DNA of 51,099 nucleotides from Anaerolineales bacterium. GTDB lineage: Bacteria > Chloroflexota > Anaerolineae > Anaerolineales > DRMV01. This document shows positions 17,632-26,942 of the stretch, piece by piece (positions within the stretch are counted from its first letter, which is position 1; each line of letters starts with the position of its first letter). Location: assembly GCA_027053355.1 (NCBI GenBank), contig JALUDX010000062.1, positions 1-51,099 of the forward strand. The letters are read 5' to 3'. A program made the translations under genes and the position numbers. The notes under the pieces were generated by a model. The model did no database searches. It saw nothing but the letters and a program-made list of their open reading frames with translations, and was not told the DNA's origin.

Positions 17632-17946
17632 ATGAGCAAGAAGCGGCGCGGCAAACACATCCCGCAGCGGACGTGCGTGGGGTGCCACCGCACCCTGCCC
17701 AAGCGGCAATTGGTGCGGCTGGTGCGCACCCCTGAGGGCGTGCGCGTCGACCTGACCGGCCGCCAGCCGGGGCGCGGCGCTTATTTGCACGACCGCCGCG
17801 CCTGCTGGGAGCAGGCGCTCAAGCGAGGCACCCTGGCCCGCGCCCTGCGGGTCGAACTCACCGAAGACGACCTGACCCGTTTGCGGGCCTTTATGGCCGT
17901 TTTGCCCGACGACGAAGACGATTCTTCTGACCCTCACGCTGCGTAG
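17632..17946 (+). CDS. ylxR: YlxR family RNA-binding protein (DUF448)
   Basis: A 104-aa basic protein between nusA and infB, its conserved position. Family motifs are RTCVGCHRTLPKRQLVRLVR and GRQPGRGAYLHDRRACWEQA. Members bind RNA; a Bacillus homologue was reported as an RNase P modulator (RnpM), so a role in tRNA maturation is possible here. The acidic tail LPDDEDDSSDP is extra. AAGGAAG precedes ATG 17632, 16 bases after the nusA stop, consistent with one operon. Confidence 0.9.
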   Translation: MSKKRRGKHIPQRTCVGCHRTLPKRQLVRLVRTPEGVRVDLTGRQPGRGAYLHDRRACWEQALKRGTLARALRVELTEDDLTRLRAFMAVLPDDEDDSSDPHAA

Positions 17947-18003
17947 CGCGCCCTCGCAGCCGGGGGCACAGCGCCCGACGCGCGCAGCAAGGAGGTAGTA
18001 TTG

Positions 18004-19815
18004 ATGACGCCCACCACCCAACAGGAACCGATCCTGCTCCCGCCCAAGATGACGGTGCGCGAACTGGCCGAGACCTTGCAGGCCAGCCCCATCGACTTGA
18101 TCAAAACCTTGATGGCCAACGGGGTGATGGCCTCGATCAACCAGACCATCGACTACGACACCGCGGAAATCGTAGCCACCGAACTGGGCTATGAAGTCGC
18201 GCTGCAGGCGCCCGAAGAGGAAATCGCCACCGAAGCCGAAGCCGAAATCCCACTCTGGCGGCGGCTGATCGCCGACGAGCCGGAAGACCAACTGCAGCCA
18301 CGGCCGCCGGTGGTGGCCGTGTTGGGGCACGTCGACCACGGCAAAACCTCGTTGTTGGATGCCATCCGCCACACCAACGTGGCCCAGCGCGAGGCCGGCG
18401 GCATTACCCAGCACATCGGCGCTTACCAGGTGGTGCACGACGGCCGCAAAATCACCTTTTTGGATACCCCCGGCCACGCGGCGTTTACCGCCATGCGCGC
18501 CCGCGGCGCCCAGGGTGCGGACATCGTGGTCTTGGTGGTCGCCGCGGACGACGGCGTGATGCCCCAGACCCGCGAGGCCATCGACCACGCCAAGGCCGCC
18601 CAAGTGCCCATGGTGGTGGCCCTCAACAAAATCGACCGCCCCAACGCCAACCCCGAGCGGGTCAAACGCCAACTGGCCGACGCGGGGCTGGTGCCCGACG
18701 AGTGGGGCGGCGAAACCATGGTCGTGCCGGTCTCGGCCAAGTTGGGCCAGGGCATCGAAGACCTGCTGGAAGCCATCCTCTTGGTGGCCGACAGCATGGA
18801 CATCCGCGCCAACCCCAACGGCAGGGTGATCGGCACGGTGATCGAAGCCCGCCGCGAAAAAGGCCGCGGGGTGGTAGCCACCCTATTGGTGCAAAACGGC
18901 ACCCTCAAACTACGGCAGGCCGTGGTGGCCGGCACCACCTACGCCAAAGTGCGCGCCATGACCAACGAGCACGGCAAAGCCGTGCGGTCAGCCCCCCCTT
19001 CCACCCCGGTGCAGGTGCTGGGCTTCAACGACGTCCCGGCCGCGGGCGAACTCTTCCAGGTCGTGGAAAACGAAAAGGTTGCCCGCGAAATCGTCGCCCA
19101 ACGGTGGGACGCCCAGCGTTCCCAAACCCAGCAAGAAAGCAAGCAAATTTCCCTGGAAGACCTGTTCAACCAGGTGCAAGGCGGCGAGATCAACGAACTT
19201 CGCTTAGTGGTCAAAGTAGATGTTCACGGATCCCTGGAACCGGTGGTACAATCTATACAGGACGTGGCAGAAAAGAGCGAGATCAAGGTGCGGGTTTTGC
19301 ACGCCTCGGTGGGGCAGATCAGCGAGAACGACGTCAACCTGGCTGCGGCATCCAAGGCCGTGGTCATTGGGTTCAATGTCCACCCCGATGCGCCGGCCCG
19401 CAAATTGGCCGAAAGCCTGGGCGTATCCGTTCGTACTTACAACATCATCTATCGTTTAACCGAAGACCTGGAAAAGGCCCTCAAGGGCATGTTGGGCGCG
19501 GAGGAAGTGGAAACCTCCTTGGGCAAGGCCGAAGTATTGGCCGTGTTCAAAGTGCCCAAGGTGGGGAAGGTGGCGGGCTGCCGGGTGCGAGAAGGCGTCA
19601 TCCGCCGGAACGCGTTGGCGCGCGTGGTGCGGCAGGGCGAAACCCTTTTCGAGGGCCCGCTGGCTTCTCTGAAGCACGAAAAGGAAGACGTGCGCGAAAT
19701 CCGCGCCGGCTTCGAATGCGGCATCGCGCTCAAGGGGTTCCAAGATTTTCGGGTGGGTGACCTCATCGAGTGTTTCACCCGCAGCCGCGGTGAAGTAGAA
19801 GAGAGCGGCTGGTAA
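18004..19815 (+). CDS. infB: translation initiation factor IF-2
   Basis: A GTPase that delivers initiator fMet-tRNA to the 30S P site and drives subunit joining. 603 aa, a compact form with a short N-domain ([21 protein letters not shown]). The G domain has G1 GHVDHGKTS, the T-containing switch [13 protein letters not shown]3 DTPGHAAF and G4 NKID. Domain II, then the C1/C2 domains follow, with [17 protein letters not shown] in C2. AAGGAGG (17989-17995) lies 8 bases before ATG 18004; the TTG at 18001 is too close to be preferred. It is followed by rbfA after 13 bases. Confidence 0.96.
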   Translation: MTPTTQQEPILLPPKMTVRELAETLQASPIDLIKTLMANGVMASINQTIDYDTAEIVATELGYEVALQAPEEEIATEAEAEIPLWRRLIADEPEDQLQPRPPVVAVLGHVDHGKTSLLDAIRHTNVAQREAGGITQHIGAYQVVHDGRKITFLDTPGHAAFTAMRARGAQGADIVVLVVAADDGVMPQTREAIDHAKAAQVPMVVALNKIDRPNANPERVKRQLADAGLVPDEWGGETMVVPVSAKLGQGIEDLLEAILLVADSMDIRANPNGRVIGTVIEARREKGRGVVATLLVQNGTLKLRQAVVAGTTYAKVRAMTNEHGKAVRSAPPSTPVQVLGFNDVPAAGELFQVVENEKVAREIVAQRWDAQRSQTQQESKQISLEDLFNQVQGGEINELRLVVKVDVHGSLEPVVQSIQDVAEKSEIKVRVLHASVGQISENDVNLAAASKAVVIGFNVHPDAPARKLAESLGVSVRTYNIIYRLTEDLEKALKGMLGAEEVETSLGKAEVLAVFKVPKVGKVAGCRVREGVIRRNALARVVRQGETLFEGPLASLKHEKEDVREIRAGFECGIALKGFQDFRVGDLIECFTRSRGEVEESGW

Positions 19816-19828
19816 CGAGAGGCAAGCC

Positions 19829-20248
19829 ATGGTTTCGCGACTGCGTTTGCGCCGCATCAACGAGCGCATCAAAGAGGAACTCGCGGTGCTGCTGTTGTAC
19901 GAAGTGGCTGACCCGCGGCTGCAGGGCGTGACCGTAACCGACGTCCGGGTGGATCGGGAACTGGCCTATGCCGATGTCTTTGTTTCTGCCGTGGAGGGCG
20001 CGGCGCGCAAGGATGAAATTTTGGCCGGGCTGGCGCACGCCCGGGGCTTCTTGAGCCGCCAGTTGGCGCAGCGTGTGGAACTGCGGCAGTTCCCGCGACT
20101 GCGTTTTCACTGGGATCCCACACCCGAGCGCGCGGAGCGCATCGAGCAATTGTTGGCCCAACTGCGCACGGAGCGCGACGCGGCCGAAGAGGTCGCCGAC
20201 GCGGCAGAAAGCCTCCCTCCCTCTCTCTCCCCCGACGAGGATGCTTAG
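19829..20248 (+). CDS. rbfA: ribosome-binding factor A
   Basis: A 30S maturation factor with a KH-like fold, needed for 16S 5'-end processing and cold adaptation. 139 aa. Family motifs: RLRLRRINERIKEELAVLL at the N-terminus, VTDVRVDRELAYADVFVS, and RLRFHWDPTPERAERIEQLL. GAGG lies 6 bases before ATG 19829. An intrinsic terminator starts at the stop codon, so it is probably the last gene of the nusA transcript. Confidence 0.94.
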   Translation: MVSRLRLRRINERIKEELAVLLLYEVADPRLQGVTVTDVRVDRELAYADVFVSAVEGAARKDEILAGLAHARGFLSRQLAQRVELRQFPRLRFHWDPTPERAERIEQLLAQLRTERDAAEEVADAAESLPPSLSPDEDA

Positions 20249-20270
20249 AAAAGGCAGGAATTGCCTTTTT
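20249..20270 (+). terminator. terminator after rbfA
   Basis: AAAAGGCA (20249-20256) pairs with TGCCTTTT (20262-20269) around GGAAT, extended by one T. It is short, but sits directly after the stop and reads similarly on both strands. Confidence 0.55.
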
Positions 20271-20675
20271 GAGCAAAAATTCCATAGGAACACCCAATAA
20301 TTAGGGTGTTGACGCAAAGGCGCGGAGAGGGCAATGACGCAGAGACGCAGAGAAAGGCAAAGACGCAGAGAACGGTAACTATTCAGCCTTGGCAAGAAGA
20401 AACCACAGATTACGCAGAAAGAGATCCACAGATGAGCACAGATTAGGCGAAAAACACTAAAAAGCCCTCTTTCGCTCTCGCTTCTTGGCGGTCTTGGCGT
20501 CATCTTGGCGACCTTGGCGACTTAAAAATCCGTGTTATCCGTGGTCTATTCCCTTGTGGCTGAATAGTTACAGAGAACGTAAAATTGCCGCTCCCCGTAC
20601 CCGGCCCTCAGTTCTCCCCTCTGCGTAATCTGTGCTACCTGCTGCCTGCAACCACATTCCTCCCCCGAGGTGAGC
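20271..20675. other. spacer dominated by a MITE-like insertion
   Basis: It holds CGCAGAGACGCAGAGAAAGG-type low-complexity sequence (about 20310-20370), the element at 20375-20571, and about 100 bases leading into nrnA. No clear promoter for nrnA was seen. Confidence 0.6.
20375..20571 (+). mobile_element. MITE-like element, subfamily A, perfect 8-bp target duplication (AGAGAACG)
   Basis: A 197-bp unit with ends GTAACTATTCAGCC (20375-20388) and GGCTGAATAGTTAC (20558-20571), a perfect 14-bp inverted repeat. AGAGAACG abuts both ends (20367-20374 and 20572-20579). Inside are ACCACAGATTACGCAGAAAG, four CTTGGCG units spaced about 9-11 bases, and AAAATCCGTGTTATCCGTGG. It separates rbfA from nrnA. 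Confidence 0.9.
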
Positions 20676-21647
20676 ATGGACGACTCCCGAGACTTGGCTG
20701 CAGCCGGTGAATGTTTGCGCGCGGCCTCGACTGTGAGCATCGTTTCCCACGTCGGCCCCGATGGCGACGCGGTGGGCTCGGTTTTGGGCCTGGCGGCCGC
20801 GTTGCGCGCCGCGGGCAAGCACGTCACCGTGGCTCTGGCCGACGGCGTCCCCGAACGCTTCTTGCATTTGCCGGGAGCCAACCAGGTGGCGCGGCGGGGC
20901 GACCCCCAGGCCGAGTGCCGCGTCTTCCTCGACTGCGGTGACCTGCAGCGGGCGGGCAGCGCCTGGCAGCCCCAATGGCCGGTGGAACTCAACATCGACC
21001 ACCACAAAACCAACACCCGCTTCGCCCGTTTCAACGTGGTCTGGCCCCACGCGGTGGCCACCGCGGCCATGCTCGCCGAACTCTTGCCCCGCTGGGGCTT
21101 TGAAATCACCCCCGAGGCCGCCTCGGCCTTGCTCACCGGGATGCTCACCGACACCATCGGCTTCCGCACGTCCAACATGACTGCCCAGGCTCTCCGCTTG
21201 GCCGCCGACCTGGTCGACCGGGGCGCACCCCTCAGCGAACTTTACTTCAAAGCCCTGGTCGAGCGTCCCTTCGCCGCTTTGCGCTACTGGGGGCAAGGGC
21301 TGAGCCGTTTGCAGCGCGAGGGCGGTTTGGTGTGGACTTCGCTCACCCTGCACGACCGGGTCGTGAGCGGTTACCCCGGCGACGACGACGCCGGCCTGGT
21401 CAGTTATCTGGCCACCGTGCGCGGCGCAGCCATTGGCGTCATCTTCATTGAGCAAGACGACGGCACCGTCAAAGTCAGTTGGCGGGCGCGCCCCGGCTGG
21501 GATGTCTCCGGCGTGGCCGTGCAGTTTGGCGGTGGGGGACACGCCCCTGCTTCGGGAGCCACAGTTCCCGGCACATTAGAAGAGGTACAAGCCGCTGTTC
21601 TTCAGGCGACTCGTATGCTGTTGCAACCATCTTTTGAAGAGGGATAA
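20676..21647 (+). CDS. nrnA: bifunctional oligoribonuclease / pAp phosphatase (DHH/DHHA1)
   Basis: It degrades nano-RNAs and dephosphorylates 3'-phosphoadenosine 5'-phosphate. 323 aa. The DHH domain has VSHVGPDGDAVGS (DxD metal site), FLDCGD and the DHH motif in NIDHHKTNTRF, followed by TGMLTDTIGFRTSN. The DHHA1 domain ends with KVSWRARPGWDVSGVA and QFGGGGHAPASGA. GAGGTGA is a few bases before ATG 20676. It overlaps nothing but sits 2 bases from truB. The order rbfA-nrnA-truB-ribF is the usual one, interrupted here by an inserted element. Confidence 0.93.
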   Translation: MDDSRDLAAAGECLRAASTVSIVSHVGPDGDAVGSVLGLAAALRAAGKHVTVALADGVPERFLHLPGANQVARRGDPQAECRVFLDCGDLQRAGSAWQPQWPVELNIDHHKTNTRFARFNVVWPHAVATAAMLAELLPRWGFEITPEAASALLTGMLTDTIGFRTSNMTAQALRLAADLVDRGAPLSELYFKALVERPFAALRYWGQGLSRLQREGGLVWTSLTLHDRVVSGYPGDDDAGLVSYLATVRGAAIGVIFIEQDDGTVKVSWRARPGWDVSGVAVQFGGGGHAPASGATVPGTLEEVQAAVLQATRMLLQPSFEEG

Positions 21648-21649
21648 AA

Positions 21650-22573
21650 ATGGACACTCAAAGTATGATCCGCGATGTTGTCTCCGGCGTGTTGGTGGTC
21701 GACAAGCCCGTGGGGATGACCTCCCACCAGGTGGTGCAGGTCATTCGGCGGGGCACCGGCATCCGACGCGCCGGGCACACGGGCACGTTGGATCCGCGTG
21801 CCTCTGGTGTATTGGTGGTGCTGATTGGGCCAGCCGTGCGCCTGAGCGAATGGGTTTCGGCCTCCGACAAACGCTATATGGCCACTATTCGCTTGGGCAG
21901 CGCGACCGACACCTACGACGCAGAAGGGCGTACCACAGAGGTCGCCCCCTGGGAAAGCATCACCGAAGAAGAATTCGAAGCCATTTTGCAGCAATTCGTG
22001 GGCGAGATCGAACAAGTGCCGCCCCCTTACTCCGCGGTGCGGGTGAAGGGGAAGCGCGCCTACGACTTAGCCCGCAAAGGCCAGCCGGTGGAACTCAAAC
22101 CGCGCAAAATCCAGGTGCATAGTCTGGAATTGCTGGAATGGGCACCGCCCGAGGTCGTCATCGACGTCCATTGCTCCTCCGGCACGTACGTGCGCTCTTT
22201 GGCTCACGACATCGGCAAAGCCTTAGGCTGCGGTGCGCATTTGGTTGGCCTGCGCCGCACCCAGAGTGGCCGCTTTACCCTGCGCGACGCTGTGCCCCTG
22301 CGCCGCCTGGAAGAGGCCTTCCGCCGTGGGGAATGGTATCGGTACCTCATCCCCGCCGCGGAGGCGCTATCTGAGTGGCCGATGGTGGAACTGGATCCCG
22401 ACACAGTGGAACTGGTGCGCCACGGTCACCGCATCAAGCCGCCTGCCGGTGTGACGCTGGAAGACGGCCAGATGGTGCGCGCGGTCACCGAACAGGGCGA
22501 CCTGGTGGCAGCGATGATCTATCGGGCTGAAGACGGCGAACTGCAGCCGAAAAAGGTCTTCTTTGCCTCGTGA
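21650..22573 (+). CDS. truB: tRNA pseudouridine(55) synthase
   Basis: It converts U55 in the T loop of tRNAs to pseudouridine. 307 aa. The N-terminus is GVLVVDKPVGMTSHQVV. The catalytic Asp lies in GHTGTLDPRASGVL. Further motifs are YMATIRLGSATDTYDAEG, PPPYSAVRVKGKRAYDLAR and CSSGTYVRSLAHDIG. The C-terminal part (about 245-305) is a small PUA-like domain. Spacing of 2 bases from nrnA and 1 base to ribF suggests translational coupling. Confidence 0.96.
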   Translation: MDTQSMIRDVVSGVLVVDKPVGMTSHQVVQVIRRGTGIRRAGHTGTLDPRASGVLVVLIGPAVRLSEWVSASDKRYMATIRLGSATDTYDAEGRTTEVAPWESITEEEFEAILQQFVGEIEQVPPPYSAVRVKGKRAYDLARKGQPVELKPRKIQVHSLELLEWAPPEVVIDVHCSSGTYVRSLAHDIGKALGCGAHLVGLRRTQSGRFTLRDAVPLRRLEEAFRRGEWYRYLIPAAEALSEWPMVELDPDTVELVRHGHRIKPPAGVTLEDGQMVRAVTEQGDLVAAMIYRAEDGELQPKKVFFAS

Positions 22574-22574
22574 C

Positions 22575-23540
22575 ATGCAGCACGTTTACACGCTGACCTC
22601 ACTTCACCTGCGGGGGGCGTGGGTGACCATTGGCGTGTTCGATGGCGTGCACCGGGGGCATCAGGCGCTGCTGCGAGATTTCGTGGCCGAAGCCCACGCC
22701 CACGCTGCGCCAGCCGTGGTGGTCACCTTTTACCCCCACCCAGCGGAAGTGTTGAGCAACCGCCGCGCCCCCTTTTACCTCACGTCGCCTGAAGAAAAGG
22801 CGCGGTTGATTGCGGCTTTAGGCGTTGACGTGCTGCTCACCCACCCTTTCGATGAGGATGTAGCCCGCCAGCCGGCGCAGGTCTTCATGCAGGCCCTCAA
22901 GGCGCATTTGGGCCTGCGTCGGTTGTGGGTGGGCTACGACTTCGCCTTAGGCCGTGGCCGTGAGGGCGATATCCCCACCCTGCGGCGTTTGGGCGAAACC
23001 TTAGGCTATACCGTGCACGTGGTGGAAGCCTATCGCCTGGATGGCGAGGTGGTCTCTTCTACCCGCGTGCGTCAAACCCTGGCTGCTGGCCAGGTGCGGC
23101 AGGCGGCTCGCCTTTTGGGGCGGCTTTATGCGCTGCCCGGCCAGGTGGTGCCCGGCGAGGGGCGGGGCCGCCGGCTGGGGTTCCCCACCGCCAACCTGGC
23201 CACTTGGCCCAAACGGATGGTGCCGGCAAGCGGCGTGTACGCTTGCTACGCCGATCTGGCGGAGGGCACGTTCCCCGCGGTGGTCAACATCGGCGTGCGC
23301 CCGACGTTCGAGCAGGGTGATGCCGCGCCGCGCATCGAAGCCCACCTGTTGGATTTTTCCGGCGACTTGTATGGCCGCCGGCTGACTTTGCGTTTTGTCG
23401 CCCGTTTGCGGGCAGAGCGCCGCTTCCCCTCGGCTGAAGCGTTGGCGGCGCAGATTGCGCGCGATGTGGCCCAGGCCCGCACCGTGCTGGCTGCAGAACC
23501 GGCGTCCCGCGCTGCCGCCCCGGTGCCTTCCCTCGGCTAA
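22575..23540 (+). CDS. ribF: bifunctional riboflavin kinase / FAD synthetase
   Basis: It makes FMN and then FAD. 321 aa. The N-terminal nucleotidyltransferase domain has VTIGVFDGVHRGHQALL (HxGH-like) and FYPHPAEVL, then VGYDFALGRGREG and VSSTRVRQTLAAGQVRQA. The C-terminal flavokinase domain has LPGQVVPGEGRGRRLGFPTANL, VYACYADL and PAVVNIGVRPTFEQGD with the conserved Thr/Asn. ATG 22575 starts one base after the truB stop; a TTG four codons earlier overlaps truB. The last roughly 20 residues are an Ala-rich tail. Confidence 0.95.
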   Translation: MQHVYTLTSLHLRGAWVTIGVFDGVHRGHQALLRDFVAEAHAHAAPAVVVTFYPHPAEVLSNRRAPFYLTSPEEKARLIAALGVDVLLTHPFDEDVARQPAQVFMQALKAHLGLRRLWVGYDFALGRGREGDIPTLRRLGETLGYTVHVVEAYRLDGEVVSSTRVRQTLAAGQVRQAARLLGRLYALPGQVVPGEGRGRRLGFPTANLATWPKRMVPASGVYACYADLAEGTFPAVVNIGVRPTFEQGDAAPRIEAHLLDFSGDLYGRRLTLRFVARLRAERRFPSAEALAAQIARDVAQARTVLAAEPASRAAAPVPSLG

Positions 23541-24127
23541 CCTTGGCCCGCTAACGGCCGTGCCCGAGGAAAAACCGCAGATCCCGCAGAGAAAAACACA
23601 GAAGACACAGAAAAGGCACAGAAAACACCGAAGCGGGGACGCGAGAAGCAGCAACATCGCGTGCTTCGCTCCCTTTGCGCCAACTTTGTGTTCTCTCTGC
23701 GTCTTTGCCTTTCTCTGCGCCTGGTATGATTGGCGTTACCAACCACCGATTGACACAGATTTACACCGATTGGGTGAAAAACACAGAAGACACAGAAAAC
23801 CCACAGAAAACACAGAGTAACTATTCAGCCTTGGCAAGAAGAAACCACAGATTACGCAGATTACGCAGAAAGAGATCCACAGATGAGCATAGATTGGGCG
23901 AAAAACACTAAAAAGCCCGCGCTCGCCCTCACTTCTTGGCGGTCTTGGCGTCATCTTGGCGACCTTGGCGACTTAAAAATCCGTGCTATCCGTGGTCTAT
24001 TCCCTTGTGGCTGAATAGTTACAACACAGAAACTTTTCTTGGCGCCCTTGGCGCTAATCTCTCTGCGCCTCTGCTTCCTCTGCGCCTCTGCGTTTTTGCC
24101 TCTTGAGCACGAGCGGCTCGCTGGTGG
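23541..24127. other. spacer with repeat tracts and one MITE-like element
   Basis: It contains AACACAGAAGACACAGAAAAGG-type iterations (about 23575-23640 and 23780-23816), the element at 23817-24022, and a C/T-rich stretch to the next gene. No terminator after ribF and no firm promoter for the next gene were found. Confidence 0.6.
23817..24022 (+). mobile_element. MITE-like element, subfamily A, perfect 8-bp target duplication (AACACAGA)
   Basis: A 206-bp unit, nearly identical to the copy at 20375 and in the same orientation. The ends GTAACTATTCAGCC and GGCTGAATAGTTAC form a perfect inverted repeat, and AACACAGA lies at 23809-23816 and 24023-24030. It differs from the 20375 copy mainly by one extra ATTACGCAG unit. 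The target itself lies in repeat-like sequence. Near identity suggests recent movement or copying. Confidence 0.9.
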
Positions 24128-26668
24128 ATGCTTATGTCGGCCTTGCTTTGGTATTTCGCGTTGTTGCTGACCGGTTGGGCGGCCTTTCCCTTGGCCTATC
24201 GGCTGCTGCCCGCGTTGGCCGATCGCGGCTACGCGCTGAGCCGCGCCTTGGGGTTGTTGTTGGCGGGCTATGTGTTTTGGCTGTTGGCCTCGCTGCACTT
24301 GGCCCTCAATACCCCTGGCGGCGCGTGGAGCGCGTGGCTGGTGATGATGGCGCTCAGCGCGGCGGCGGCCTGGCGGCAGCGCGAGGCGTTGCGCGCCTGG
24401 CTGCGTGAGCGGCGGGCTGTGATTTTGTGGGTCGAGGGGGTTTTCTTGCTTGCCTTTGCCGCGGCTGTGGCGGTGCGCTCGGTGATCCCTGCTGCGGTGG
24501 GCACCGAAAAGCCCATGGAAATGGCCTTCCTCAACGCCATCCTGCGCTCGCCCACGTTCCCGCCGCACGACCCCTGGCTTTCGGGTTACGCGATTTCCTA
24601 CTATTATTTTGGCTATGTCCTGGTGGGGATGCTGGCCCAGGCTTTGGGCGTGCCGGGCACCGTGGCCTTCAACCTGGGGCTGAGCACCGTGTTTGCGCTT
24701 ACGGTCACCGGCGCGTTTGGCCTGGCTTATACCCTGATCCGTCCCCGCCGACCGTGGGTGGCGCTGTTGGCGCCCCTCTTTGTCGCCCTCAGCGGCAATT
24801 GGGAAGCCGCGCTGGAGGTGCTGCACAGCCGCGGCCTGCTTTCGCCGGCGTTTTGGCAGTGGTTGGGCATTCGCGATCTCGCGACCCCGCCGCAGGCGCC
24901 TTTTTCTTGGACGCCGCACCGTTTTTGGTGGTGGTGGCGGGCTTCGCGGGTGGTGAGCGATTTCAACCTCGCGGGCACGTTCCAAGAGGTCATCGACGAA
25001 TTCCCCTTCTTTTCTTACCTGCTGGGCGACCTGCACCCCCACGTGTTGGCGCTGCCCTTTGCCCTGCTGGCGGTGGGGCTGGCGCTGAACGTGTATCTGG
25101 GCGGTGCTCGGCCGGTGGCCCGCGCCTGGCGGGCTTTGCCCCGCCCGGCCTGGCCACCGCGGCCTCGCCTGGGCGAGCGCTCCCTCGCCTATGGGCGGCG
25201 CTGGGCGCGCGGCGCTCTGGCCTGGGCCCCCTTTTGGGGAAAGCGTCTGACCCGCGAGGTGGCGCGCCTGGTTTCGTGGCCCACGTTTGCCCTCGCCGCG
25301 GTGGTGTTGGGCGGCTTGGCCTTCCTCAACACGTGGGACTTCCCCATCTACGTGGCGCTGTTTTTGGCCGCGCTGGCTGCCCGGCGCAGCCGTAGCCAGG
25401 GCTGGGTTGCGCAGTGGAAGCCCTTGCTCACCTTGGGGTTGGCGTTGGGGGTGAGCGGCTGGTTGCTGTATTTGCCTTTTTATGTGGGTTTTTCTTCGCA
25501 AGCCGGCGGCGTGTTGCCCAATTTGACCACGCCGACCCGCGGGGTGCAATTTTGGGTGATGTTTGGCGTGTTGCTGGTGCCGGTGGGGGTGTGGCTGGTT
25601 TGGGCGGCCTGGCCCCGTGACCGCGCGGCGCGCAACCGCCTGACTACCGCATTAGGCCAAAGCGCGCTGCTGGTGGGGGGTATGTTCGTGGCGGCTTTGC
25701 TCTTGGGGTGGATGCTGTTCCATCTGGGCGGCCTGCACCCCGGGTGGAAGGCCCAGGCCATGCGCTTGCTGGGCGCAACCCAGGCTGCGAGTTGGGGCGC
25801 TCTGGCTGCGGCCGCGTTTCGCCGCCATCTCGCCGCGGGCAGCACCTGGTTCCTCTTGCTTTTGTTGGGGTTGGCCTGGTATGTCTTGCAGCGGGGGCTG
25901 CGCACACCTCGCCGCAGCGGGCAACGGTCGCCTGCTACGCGGGAAGGCGCGTTTGCCGCCCTGTTGGTGCTGTTTGGGGGCTTGTTGGTGCTGACGCCGA
26001 ACTTCTTTTATCTGTTAGACCAGTTCGGTACCCGCATGAACACGGTGTTCAAGTTTTACTACCAGGGCTGGGTGCTCTGGGGGCTGGCTGCCGCGTATGC
26101 CGCCGCCTGGATTAGCCGCCAGCGCAGCCGCTGGCAGCCTTTGGCACAGGCCGCATGGGCGGTGGCCCTGCTCTTGGGGCTGCTCTACCCGGTTTTGGCG
26201 CTGCCTGCCCGTACCGATGGCTTCCACCCCGCGCAGGGGCTGACGCTGGATGCAGGCGCGTATCTCAGCCGCCAGCAGCCCGACCTTTGGGGCGCGGTGC
26301 AGCATTTGCAGGCCTGGCCGGTGGGGCCCCTGGCCGAGGCCGTGGGCGGCAGTTACAGCGAATATGCCCGCGTGAGCACGTACAGCGGCCAGCCCGCGGT
26401 GCTGGGTTGGCCCGGCCACGAAAGCCAGTGGCGCGGCGGCGATGCGCTTTTCCGTGACCGCACCGGCGACGTGCAAGCCCTTTACACCACCCCCGATTGG
26501 AGCCAGGCCCAGGCGATTATCGCCAAATACCACATCCGCTACATCGTGGTGGCGCCGTTGGAGCGACATACCTACGCGGTGCAGGAGCGCAAATTCCAGA
26601 CCCATCTGCCGGTGTTGTACCAGCAAGGCGAGGTGGTGGTCTATGGCGTGCCTGCCCCTTGGCGTTGA
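24128..26668 (+). CDS. DUF2298 'YYY' domain polytopic membrane protein
   Basis: 846 aa with many hydrophobic segments across the whole length. The diagnostic region is GTEKPMEMAFLNAILRS followed by SGYAISYYYFGYVLVGML (Tyr 158-160), then RFWWWWRASRVV and EFPFFSYLLGDLHPHVLALPF. These match the Chloroflexi/archaeal YYY family (DUF2298), thought to be GT-C-like envelope glycosylation proteins of unproven activity. The extracytoplasmic C-terminus carries TPNFFYLLDQFGTRMNTVFKFYYQGW. The start could also be the ATG two codons on; both have a weak ribosome-binding site. The GT-C protein 275 bases downstream is its usual partner. Confidence 0.88.
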   Translation: MLMSALLWYFALLLTGWAAFPLAYRLLPALADRGYALSRALGLLLAGYVFWLLASLHLALNTPGGAWSAWLVMMALSAAAAWRQREALRAWLRERRAVILWVEGVFLLAFAAAVAVRSVIPAAVGTEKPMEMAFLNAILRSPTFPPHDPWLSGYAISYYYFGYVLVGMLAQALGVPGTVAFNLGLSTVFALTVTGAFGLAYTLIRPRRPWVALLAPLFVALSGNWEAALEVLHSRGLLSPAFWQWLGIRDLATPPQAPFSWTPHRFWWWWRASRVVSDFNLAGTFQEVIDEFPFFSYLLGDLHPHVLALPFALLAVGLALNVYLGGARPVARAWRALPRPAWPPRPRLGERSLAYGRRWARGALAWAPFWGKRLTREVARLVSWPTFALAAVVLGGLAFLNTWDFPIYVALFLAALAARRSRSQGWVAQWKPLLTLGLALGVSGWLLYLPFYVGFSSQAGGVLPNLTTPTRGVQFWVMFGVLLVPVGVWLVWAAWPRDRAARNRLTTALGQSALLVGGMFVAALLLGWMLFHLGGLHPGWKAQAMRLLGATQAASWGALAAAAFRRHLAAGSTWFLLLLLGLAWYVLQRGLRTPRRSGQRSPATREGAFAALLVLFGGLLVLTPNFFYLLDQFGTRMNTVFKFYYQGWVLWGLAAAYAAAWISRQRSRWQPLAQAAWAVALLLGLLYPVLALPARTDGFHPAQGLTLDAGAYLSRQQPDLWGAVQHLQAWPVGPLAEAVGGSYSEYARVSTYSGQPAVLGWPGHESQWRGGDALFRDRTGDVQALYTTPDWSQAQAIIAKYHIRYIVVAPLERHTYAVQERKFQTHLPVLYQQGEVVVYGVPAPWR

Positions 26669-26697
26669 TGCCCGGTCACCGTTTAGCCCTCCTCTGG

Positions 26698-26910
26698 GAT
26701 GCGGGAAGAGGTGAGGTGCCGAAGGGTTTGGGGGGTGGTTGGTTAGATGCCTCTCTGGGCGACTGGCGCGTCGGCGTCTCTCTGCGCCTCGGCCTCTCCT
26801 TTGCGCCTTGGCGTTAACGCCTTGGCGACCTTGGCGTTAACGCCTTGGCGCCTTAAAATCCGCGTCTATCCGTAATGCCCCGCGTTCATCCGCGGGCTGT
26901 TTCCTGAGGG
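26698..26910. repeat. eroded remnant of a subfamily B MITE-like element
   Basis: GATGCGGGAAGAGGTGAGG, GGTTGGTTAGATGCCTCTC and ATCCGCGTCTATCCG align in order with the interior of the 9099 copy, but recognisable terminal repeats are missing. Two perfect GGCGTTAACGCC palindromes (about 26810 and 26832) lie inside. It fills most of the gap between the DUF2298 and GT-C genes. Confidence 0.5.
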
Positions 26911-26942
26911 CTGCAAGATGCCCGAAAGATGGTGGTGGTGCG

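Noticed and set aside
19240-19260. Internal TGG-TACAAT promoter inside infB
   Set aside because: A single extended -10 match within coding sequence with no downstream gene start that would need it.
24128-24150. Frameshift or split in the DUF2298 gene
   Set aside because: The frame is continuous through all family motifs from the N-terminus to the C-terminal soluble domain.
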